A stretch of DNA of 64,000 nucleotides from Chaetoderma sp. LZ-2023a. Its lineage: Eukaryota > Mollusca > Caudofoveata > Chaetodermatida > Chaetodermatidae. The stretch is from positions 124,785,901-124,849,900 of the forward strand of contig CM067360.1 in NCBI GenBank assembly GCA_034401795.1. The letters are read 5' to 3'. A program made the position numbers and the translations under genes. Each line of letters opens with the position of its first letter. The first letter of the stretch is position 1. Below, piece after piece: positions 56,535 through 64,000 of the stretch. Under the pieces are notes generated by a model. That model searched no databases and was not told the DNA's origin. It saw only the letters and a program-made list of their open reading frames with translations.

Positions 56535-56622
56535 TCCTGTTGAGTATTTAGAACATAATTGGATTGGAAGACATTTCTGCATTGTCTTCCAATCCAATTA
56601 CGTTAAAAATATTCATCAGCAC
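56535..56622. repeat. MITE family B, variant copy
   Basis: CTGTTGAGTATTTAG arm; inner arms ATTGGATTGGAAGAC and GTCTTCCAATCCAAT are exact complements around 'atttctgcatt'. Confidence 0.8.
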
Positions 56623-56884
56623 ATTTTTATTTTGTTCACGGACATATGTTAAGTTATTTCTGAGCTGTATTGCAGGTCTCACATCAAAGACATAGATTTA
56701 GGGAACAAGCACATCACAGCATATTATTACATTGTGACTAGCTATGTTATGTTCTGTATTGTATTTATACACGCAATTTGTTAGTAACTGAATATTCAAG
56801 AAAAAAACATTTTATTTTCAAGGATCTACTTTGGCGAACTTCAATTCTATATGCAAAGTAATAGCAACATTAGTAATATTTTAA

Positions 56885-57115
56885 CCATTTACCACTCAAG
56901 CTGGCAAAAATGCGGCTTCTGCTGTGGTCTAAAGAAATGTCAATTTACATACACAGAAAACTGCTTGAATATTTACTACTGCAATGCCTGCCTCGGTAAC
57001 AGAGACCGTCATTCAACAGGTAGTTGATAAAATAATCTCCAGATCTGCAAATCGACATTTTCTATATGGAAATTGAAATATTCTTGTATAAAGTTGAGAT
57101 TTAACACATCAATGG
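56885..57115. repeat. MITE family A, diverged copy
   Basis: Family A ends and ATCTGCAAATCGACATTT; core changed to GCCTCGGTAACAGAG. Confidence 0.6.
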
Positions 57116-57315
57116 CTAAATTTTCATCAAGAAAATCTAATTATTTGCTTATTAAATGAAGACTATTTTTGAAAATTGACCACTGAAATGACTGGCTCGA
57201 TAGCCAGCCAGTCATTTCAGTGTAAAATTTTCAAAAAGTCTTCTCTAGACCTACAAATGGACATTCCTCAAGACCACTACAGAGGCTAGTTTTGGCCGAC
57301 TTCATTATGTAAATC
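57116..57315. repeat. MITE family A copy
   Basis: CACTGAAATGACTGGCTCG faces AGCCAGCCAGTCATTTCAG. It ends about 45 bases from the donor of the next DAZAP1-like exon. Confidence 0.85.
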
Positions 57316-57358
57316 TAAGGGTTTAACTGTTACAGTAAGAGCTGGGATAGTCTTGTAC

Positions 57359-57475
57359 CTGATGCTACCCCATATCCTGCTTGTGGCTGTTGACTATAGG
57401 GCCCATAACTTTGTGGAGCACCTGCCGTCTGAGGAGGCCATCCATACGCTGCCGCTGGTTGCTGTCCATAGCCAG
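57359..57475 (-). CDS. DAZAP1: DAZAP1-like RNA-binding protein, inner exon (117 nt)
   Basis: On the minus strand TTGTTTTCAG precedes C57475, and the donor ATCAG|GTACAA follows 57359. Phase 1 at both ends, 39 codons. It encodes AGYGQQPAAAYGWPPQ, then TAGAPQSYGPYSQQPQ, then AGYGVASG. The Gln/Tyr/Gly/Pro-rich composition is typical of hnRNP low-complexity tails that drive protein contacts and condensation (family knowledge). A family A MITE lies right downstream of the donor. Confidence 0.75.
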
Positions 57476-57904
57476 CTGAAAACAATTATTTAGTACATTT
57501 AACTTTGTACATGTATTGAACACTCAAGGTTGGTATAAACTATATAAACAGAGGAAATACAGTTTTTGATGCGGTATGATCAAGGTTTCTTAGCCTTGCA
57601 CATAGTGAATAGAATAGGACTGCATCCAACATGTTCTGCTCTTTTCTTTTACTGCATATAAAACATCACGTGTGTGGCAGTGTCACGAATATAACGATTT
57701 CTTAAAATAGTACATGTATACGCCCTTGAATTAAATGTCTATTGAACCAAGTAAATGCATGAAAAACTTTCAAAATTTCATTACCTATGAGGCAAACTTA
57801 ATCATGATATAGAACAAATCTGTATAGTTGTATTGAGATCAGATAAGACCATGATGAGTTAAATGGCCATTGAATAACTAACATATCTTGTAATTCTTTT
57901 TCAA

Positions 57905-58015
57905 TTTTTCCACACATATAAGCGGTTTGGACGTAATTTATTTTGCACCAAGCATGCTTGGTGCAAAATAAATTAAGTCCAAAGCACCTAAAAGTATGGA
58001 AAAATTGAGAAAATA
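57905..58015. repeat. Strong palindrome, arms about 50 bp
   Basis: ATTTATTTTGCACCAAGC faces GCTTGGTGCAAAATAAAT around GCATGC; outer arms CAATTTTTCCA and TGGAAAAATTG. Confidence 0.9.
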
Positions 58016-58548
58016 ACAAACATTGTCATATGTGGAAATTGGATGCAATGATGTTATAGAATATAAAGTATTAAGATCGGTCCTTGATGAATGAAATGCC
58101 CATTGAAAAACTGTATTTATGTATTTCTTGCTGCACGCAGCACACCATTATTTGGACTGCTACATGGATGTCAAGCCATCCTCTACTTCGCGTAGCACAG
58201 CTGGCCAGATAGACATTAACATCATGTGACATGTATATATTCTCCAATAACTACGTCAAACCTAGTGCTATATGTTCGCTATGAAGATCTGAACGTCTTT
58301 CAGTATTGAGAAACAAGCGCACAATATGCAAATCTTTGTCGCGGTATTTGCGCGCCTGAATGTAAAGGTAATTAAAATCTGTACTGCAGTCTGTAGGTTT
58401 TTTCTTGTGCATTATAAGTACTAACACGACTAAGAAGTAGGTCTGTACAATGTTAAACTTATAACACATATTTTATTAATAATATCAATATTAAAATCCA
58501 TGTGTCTCAATTGTAAGGCAAAGTTTGTATGCAGATAAGCTGATAAGC

Positions 58549-58640
58549 ATTCTGAAAATAATTTGACTGGAAGCTGTTGTTGTGCTAGAGCAAGAGACTC
58601 TGGACAGTAAAATTAGCTTTAAAATATCAAACGTACCATT
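58549..58640. repeat. MITE family B, diverged copy
   Basis: AATAATTTGACTGGAAGC and TAAAATTAGCTTTAAAATA. Confidence 0.65.
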
Positions 58641-58752
58641 TCCTACAAAACTAATCTACTTTGTAAAGTTCTCACATCGGATTTATAAGGTTAATTAACC
58701 CTTTAAACCTTGAAATTCAAGAGTATTATTTTCAAGCCAACCACATAGTAAC

Positions 58753-58846
58753 GATGTTGAATATTTTTAAGCGGGTTTGAAGCCAATTTGACTCAACGCT
58801 ACAAGCAGCAACATCTCGCAGACAAATTAGTTTCAAAATATTCAAA
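58753..58846. repeat. MITE family B copy
   Basis: TGTTGAATATTTTTAAGC and AAATTAGTTTCAAAATATTC; centre 'aagcagcaacat'. Confidence 0.8.
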
Positions 58847-58997
58847 AGAATATTCCATATTTTAAAGAATTAGTTATTTGAAGTCTGCGATGGTAAAGGG
58901 TTAATCAATGAGTACATGAGAACATTCTACATAACTAGATTCAGTTGTACCAACCAGAACCACAATGAATTACCTCATTACAGACCAGCTCAGAAAC

Positions 58998-59480
58998 TAG
59001 GTTTGCACGATTTCGTGATTAAATCGAAAATCGTGATTATTTTTTAAATCGAAAATCGTGATTATTTTTTAAATCGTGAATTTATATGATTAAAAAATAA
59101 ATAATCGAATAATTGTGAAACATTTTCTTCTTCATAAAATAATGTAAACCATATCTTTGGATTACTCTTTGATGTGATAGGTTACAAAAAGTGACATTTT
59201 GCTCAGCGAATGTACACCCATTTGTTGCAAGCCAAGATAAGACTATTTTTGAGAATGTATCGCTGGAATGACAGACATCGAGCCAGGCATTCCAGTGATA
59301 CATTTTCAAAAATAGTCTTATCTTGGCCTGCAAATTGGCATTTCTTAACACAATTGCACCTTTCGTCATTGATATGCTTGTGTTGCTATGTCGGGGTAAT
59401 TTGTAAGCAGGCCGATTAATCGAGTAATCACGATTATTCTTAAATAATCGATCGTGATCACTCAAATTAATAATCGTAAA
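58998..59480. repeat. Element with ATCGTGATTA inverted ends, holding a nested MITE A
   Basis: Left end repeats AAATCGAAAATCGTGATTAT twice; the right end has TCGAGTAATCACGATTATT and GATCGTGATC. A family A copy lies between at 59.20-59.35 kb. Confidence 0.7.
59197..59347. repeat. MITE family A, nested copy
   Basis: AAGACTATTTTTGAGAATG and CATTTTCAAAAATAGTCTT arms; core reduced to ACAGACATCGAGCCAGGC. Confidence 0.8.
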
Positions 59481-59534
59481 AGTCTATCAGAAACAACCTG
59501 TATCCGAGACAAATTAAAGCGTACAATTCACTTT

Positions 59535-59625
59535 TGTAATTTGATTGGAAGCAATTGTTGCTTAACACATTAGGCAGCAATGGCTTCCAACAAGTCCAAT
59601 CAAATTAAGTGTAAAGTATTCACCA
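59535..59625. repeat. MITE family B copy
   Basis: TTTGATTGGAAGCAATTG and AAGTCCAATCAAATTAAG around 'aggcagcaatgg'. Confidence 0.75.
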
Positions 59626-59949
59626 GGATTATTTCTTACACACTGTTAAAAATTGCAATAACATGTTTCTGAGTTTGTTTTGGAAATATTAACTTATTTA
59701 TGAGCTGTACACATCAACCTATATGTATAAACCTGCTGAAAGTTCTCATCTATTTGCAAAAGATACATATTCTAGCTAAATTTGTATTTGCTTGTGCCAT
59801 TATTTCTGACTCTGTTGTCTTCGCCAGTGCACAATTGTTCATATAAAACCATTCTCGTAATGCTAATGCTAGTCATTCTTCTGCTGGCTTCCATGGTGAG
59901 CATGTATACGTCCTATGGTGCAAGCGACAACAATTATATTTTTAACAAG

Positions 59950-60640
59950 TTTACAGAAAACTGTTGCTGCCTAAGGCTGAAAATTGTTCACGCAACAACT
60001 TTCAATCAAATTGTTCTCAAGATAATCAGCAGTGTAGTCAACGTTGCAAGACTTGATGAAGATATTTCAAGCTACTTTATTGACAATCATTTCTGACTAC
60101 AGCAGCAACAAACAGCGTTGTGAAATCTTTCTCAGAATAATCAGCGGGCCTCCTGTTTTGTTAGCGAACAAGTGCATACACAGTTAGTTAGGCCTATATC
60201 ATATGCATATTCCAGTGTAAAATATATTCACAAAGAGCATGCAATCCACCAGCATGTGCACGATCGCCTCTGATATAGGCCCACCATGAATACAATATGC
60301 TTACATACTGATTGACAATGAAATGGAACAGAAATCTCAGGCATATCTGAGACTGAGTCTCGATTCCGTATGTCATATAGGCCCAACTTAGTGTGTACAT
60401 GCTAGCTAACAAAAATGCAAGCCAACTGAAAAAAATTTGACAACGCTGTTGCTGCCTTAGTCAGAAATGACTCCCAATAAAGTTGCCCGAAATATCTTCA
60501 GCAACTCTTGCAACATTGACTGCCTGTTGAATCTGATTGAAAGTTGTTTCAATGATATTCAGCCTAACTTGGCCTACTGACAATTGTATTATCGGCTGCA
60601 TATTTGACAATTTGAGGGAAAGCTGTTGCTGTAATAGTAT
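59950..60640. repeat. Fold-back element, arms about 150 bp, spacer about 300 bp
   Basis: The left arm holds CAACAACTTTCAATCA and 'aacaaacagcgttgt'. The right arm holds TGATTGAAAGTTGTTTC and 'acaacgctgttgctgcc'. The 104-codon frame at 59782-60096 runs across the left arm and is not supported as a gene. Confidence 0.7.
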
Positions 60641-61010
60641 CTAAAATGGCGGCTACAGGCCAGGTTAGTTAGTGTCCATAAAGTAACAGATAGTCCTAAA
60701 TTTATGTATCTTTTATGAATAGATGAGAACTTGAGAGACCAGCAGGATTTTTGGCCCACAAGATGGAGGCTGTATTAGACATGTAGTACATGCACTAAGA
60801 GATAAGACCACGGCAAAAATTAGAAGTGAATGAAAAATGATCCTTTCCTTTGAGGTTATCTGACATGGCCATGAAATAATTTTCATTCAATAACACCGAG
60901 CAGATAGTTCACATAGTCAACAAATGAAAATAACAATTAAAATACACGAGTTGTTTTATAGGTACCAAATAAATATGAAGCCATTTTTATGACAAAGTAG
61001 TAATTGTTCC
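60641..61010. other. Unassigned intron stretch
   Basis: No coding trace or known repeat recognised. Confidence 0.4.
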
Positions 61011-61012
61011 AT

Positions 61013-61110
61013 TGAATATTTTGAATATAATTGGAAGGGAAACCCCATGCAGCCATTGCTGCATTTTATGTCTTCCGATCAAAATATTTTCAAAATATTC
61101 ATTAGGTTTC
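61013..61110. repeat. MITE family B, variant copy
   Basis: TTGAATATTTTGAATATA and TTTTCAAAATATTCA; centre 'catgcagccattgctgca'. Confidence 0.75.
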
Positions 61111-61284
61111 CAGTAGGATTGTTCTGAAAATGAAGAGTGTAAGGGTAGCTTCTAATGATCTCAACTGCGGTGAAGATCAGGTAACTAACTTTAGGGTACA
61201 AAAATTACTGTTGTTCTTATTCTAAAGATATTTTTCAATAACTTGTTCTACTGGAGGGATCTTTTTAAAACTTGCATGCAAACA

Positions 61285-61535
61285 TGCCCATGAGTACCAT
61301 AAATGTATCAATTTTGGGGTAAAAAGCTCTAAAAAGTAGCAACAGCTTTCAGCAACATTGTTTTCAATATCGACACCTTTGCCACATTGTCCCACACCTC
61401 TGGTTCTACTGGGCGTGAAAACTGAGTCGATATTTGTCCATGAGGACCCGAAAACATGCACCAGCTTTGGGGTAAAAAGCTCAGATGCAACAGCATTCAG
61501 CAACATTGTTTCCTATCAAAGAGACACTTTTGACC
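61285..61535 (+). repeat. Two-unit direct repeat, period about 150 bp
   Basis: TTTGGGGTAAAAAGCTC and TTCAGCAACATTGTTTTC-like text occur in both units. Confidence 0.7.
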
Positions 61536-61747
61536 TCACGATGGTCCGATTAAAATATTACAGTGATGCGAGTATTGGACAAATTTGTCCTTGTTGATGT
61601 CATTATGAGGTGGTCAATGGAACTTTCCAATTTTAGCCATGCCCCGCCCATCTCTAACTAAGTTCCACTCACACCTCGCTTGTGTTGGGATCGACCGATC
61701 TCTGAACTCCCTGGCTATCAATTTCCAGAAAACTATACAGATAAGAT

Positions 61748-61792
61748 GCTGAATATTTTGAAACTAATTTGACTGGGCGATATTCCACAGCA
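61748..61792. repeat. MITE family B, half copy
   Basis: GCTGAATATTTTGAAACT, AATTTGACTGGGCG, then a truncated centre. Confidence 0.65.
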
Positions 61793-61881
61793 GGTTTATT
61801 AAATAGTAGACATAGAATTTTTACTACGTGTCAGACTTTTGAGAATTAAAGATGAGTCTAATAGAAAAATTTATGACGTAA

Positions 61882-61965
61882 TGATTATGACATCATCCCA
61901 CAGGCCGCTTATTTGATTATGACATCATCCTACAGGCCGCTTATTTTATTATGACATCATGACAT
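61882..61965 (+). repeat. About 38-bp tandem repeat, 2.3 units
   Basis: ATTATGACATCATCC and ACAGGCCGCTTATTT repeat in register. Confidence 0.85.
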
Positions 61966-62285
61966 CAAATCATTGATGGATACTCCGGAAAGGTGCCATA
62001 AGACAGATCTGATTAACAATGGAAAAAGCGAACACAAGTTCTCAAATCTAAGACATGAGCATAGGTGTAAATAAAAGCTAAATCATACACGTGCTGAACG
62101 TGTAGTGCAAAGAAGATACCTACATACATACATGTACAATGCCACAAAGAAACAAATTGCCGAGTTGCTAATAATTCTACCATATGTGCAATTGTACTAC
62201 AAAAACTACATATACCAACACTGAGCAACAACACACCTGTGACATTCTATTACTATCTAATTTTATGCACCAAAAATAGTCATAC

Positions 62286-62327
62286 CCATTGCAGGACCTC
62301 CTTGAGGGGGAACCTGAGGCCAAGCAC
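62286..62327 (-). CDS. DAZAP1: DAZAP1-like RNA-binding protein, inner exon (42 nt)
   Basis: On the minus strand the acceptor GTACTTTTCAG precedes G62327, and the donor ATGG|GTATGA follows 62286. A microexon of 14 codons, phase 1 at both ends, encoding GAWPQVPPQGGPAM. Trp/Pro/Gln content resembles the first part of the DAZAP1 tail after its second RRM. It is the most upstream exon found; the RRM-coding exons should lie beyond 64 kb. Its small size lowers certainty, but phase and splice sites fit the other four exons. Confidence 0.6.
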
Positions 62328-62329
62328 CT

Positions 62330-62895
62330 GAAAAGTACACAGGCATCTAGGTACTTTATAAGGTGGTCAAATAAAAATTATGTTCGTCTATAAACGTGTC
62401 ATTCATCACTCATTCATCTCTATGTAACAAGACACATTGATACAAACACTTATTAAACATCTCAACACCACACGTACATATCTTATATGACACTTAAATA
62501 TATTTTAAACGCTGTCCAATTAAATTAACTTAAACTAAAAAACCCTCCATGTCCCCTGAAAATCGATTAAGTAGCGCATCACAGGAAACATGAATTCTAA
62601 GATTACTGAGACCATAGGCTCTTGAACACCAAATTAATATGATTCTTCTACCAGATATACATCACATGTATGGAATCTCCCTCCCAAGTCTAGTGGAACT
62701 GTCTTCAGCAAACCGTGTGCTATCATTCAGAAATAGGACAAAGTTTCTGCCATTGGATCAACCTAATCGTGGGCCCCAAAATCAATAACCCGCACATTTC
62801 TAGCTAAGCTCCGCAAACTTTTTCTGCGTGTTGTAATCGATTTGAACTCCTAAAACATGAATGCAGACCTTTTATTTCAATTTATCATTACAGGT
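62330..62895. other. Unassigned intron stretch
   Basis: No further exon or known repeat recognised. Confidence 0.4.
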
Positions 62896-62901
62896 AAGCT
62901 G

Positions 62902-62998
62902 TTGAATATTTTTTTAACTAATTTGACCGGGCGGTGTTGCTGCCATATAGGCAGTAACAGATACCGGTCAATTTAGTTTCAAAATATTCAACAGAATG
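62902..62998. repeat. MITE family B copy, full
   Basis: CTGTTGAATATTTTTTTAAC and TAGTTTCAAAATATTCAACA; centre 'gttgctgccatataggcag'. Confidence 0.9.
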
Positions 62999-63271
62999 TT
63001 TTCTGAAATTGTAAATTCATCAGCGACCTAAGATCCCTTTAGAAGAACTTGAGTTATCGCTGGAAACACAATGCAATTTCAATTCATAAACTTAAAAATT
63101 CTAATCCAAAAATCAATTGTGATCATAGCACAAGAGTACTTCCCACAAAAGACTGGTCAGGAACCGTTCAAAAGAAACAGACAGCTTGACTGAAAAGGCA
63201 CACAAATGCATGGAAACAGCAAATGCTACCTATAATCTGTTTAATGATTAAATTTATATGGCATATATTGG

Positions 63272-63291
63272 GGTTTGGGGGGGGGGGGGGC
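63272..63291 (+). other. Poly-G tract
   Basis: GGGGTTT then about 14 guanines; possible quadruplex or sequencing artefact. Confidence 0.6.
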
Positions 63292-63496
63292 GAGAGAATA
63301 AAAATACCATATTTATTAACTTTGTATGGTTGCTTTGAATTCCGGGCTAAACCTGTCTTAATTGACCACCTTAGGGAGTAGCAATAATTACGTGGTTATT
63401 GACAATAGATGGCCTGTTATTACAAGCCACTCCTCATACAGGGAGAGGATACATGTATAACCGTAGCCGGCCAACAAGATAACATCTTAATCCTGT

Positions 63497-63685
63497 AACC
63501 CATTAACCCTCATATCAGCCAAGAATGGATTCCGCAGTCGCCTTGAGAAATGTCCATTTTTGAAAATCTACCACTGGAATAACTGGGTGGATAACCAAAT
63601 TTTAAAAAATAATCTCTAGGTCTGAAAATGGACATTGCCTATGAGAAAATTTAAATTTTCTTGAACAAATTCGGGAGTTAAAGTT
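63497..63685. repeat. MITE family A copy
   Basis: TTAACCCTCATATCAGCC end, CCACTGGAATAACTGGGTGG core, 'tctgaaaatggacattg'. Confidence 0.75.
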
Positions 63686-63699
63686 AAAGAGTTTTTAAT

Positions 63700-63830
63700 G
63701 AAAAATAACATTTCTGTTTGGTGAATGTCCAGTTACAGGCCACTACAACTATTTCTGAACATTTACCACTGGCTTGGTTATCGAGCCAGTCAACTCGGTG
63801 TTAAATTTTCCCTTGGACAACAATTTTGTA
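63700..63830. repeat. MITE family A, partial copy
   Basis: CCACTGGCTTGGTTATCGAG then CCAGTCAACTCGGTG. Confidence 0.7.
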
Positions 63831-64000
63831 CCTATAAAGGTGAATCCTCCAAAAGGCACATCTACCCATCATAAACAAGCTCCCTGCTAAGTTCCCTTAA
63901 ATTATTTTAAGCGATTCTGTATGTTATGCTGTTTACGAGAACATTGACAAAAACCATGAGTTTTTGCATTAAAAAGCAAATTTTCACCCAAATGTGAATA

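Noticed and set aside
59782-60096. Membrane-like 104-codon frame
   Set aside because: It overlaps one arm of the fold-back element and has no splice or homology support.

Overview
The window is eukaryotic, AT-rich, and made mostly of non-coding repeats. It most resembles a mollusc, probably a bivalve. Reasons: GT-AG introns, a Tc1/mariner element, CR1-like LINEs, a MULE-type transposon with PHD and OTU modules, and abundant elements that open with GGCCCAAGGGGCC and close with CAGGCCAGGTGAGCTAA, a repeat style I associate with bivalve genomes. The species is not determinable from the sequence alone.

One host gene is supported. Five minus-strand exons at 62.3, 57.4, 47.9, 43.6 and 26.9 kb encode a Gly/Pro/Tyr/Gln-rich tail of about 179 residues ending GYHPYRR, which matches the C-terminal region of DAZAP1, an hnRNP-like RNA-binding protein. 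All its splice junctions are phase 1, so the inner exons can be skipped without a frameshift. The two RRM domains would lie beyond the right edge. Everything from 26.4 to 64 kb is therefore exon, intron or 3' UTR of this gene, and the introns are inflated by repeats.

Left part, 0-19 kb: a decayed CR1-like LINE (minus, 1-4.4 kb) with zinc-finger/SGNH ORF1, endonuclease and reverse transcriptase remnants; a 238-bp tandem duplication; a broken PHD-OTU-MULE transposon (6.5-11 kb) interrupted by ATT microsatellites; a decayed LTR-retrotransposon integrase (minus, 12.2-13.8 kb); a perfect 23-bp-stem hairpin; a LINE 3' end (minus, 14.5-15.1 kb); an LTR-like block with a TATA box (minus, 16.2-17.0 kb); and two LINE fragments meeting head to head near 17.54 kb.

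Middle, 19-28.7 kb: tandem repeats containing 'gaccttgacc', the GGCCCAAGGGGCC element, several palindromic MITEs, a fold-back element with a 113-codon ORF, the last DAZAP1-like exon, and a 27-bp x 12 minisatellite.

Right part, 28.8-55.7 kb: the most unusual structure. Two copies of one long element of about 5 kb, with terminal inverted repeats starting TACAGTACAGATC, sit in opposite orientation at 28.8-43.3 kb (swollen to 14.5 kb by later insertions) and 50.7-55.7 kb. Between them lie two DAZAP1-like exons and a second Tc1 copy. The first Tc1 copy (30.0-31.7 kb) has an intact 341-codon DD34E transposase; the second (48.3-49.9 kb) is nearly identical but has a premature stop.

Two short palindromic MITE families are scattered through 22-64 kb: family A (core ACTGGAATGACTGGCTCG, ends TTAACCCTTTAA), about 20 copies, and family B (ends CTGTTGAATATTTTGAAA), about 15 copies plus half copies. 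No tRNA, rRNA or CRISPR was seen. Boundaries of repeats are read by eye and are approximate.
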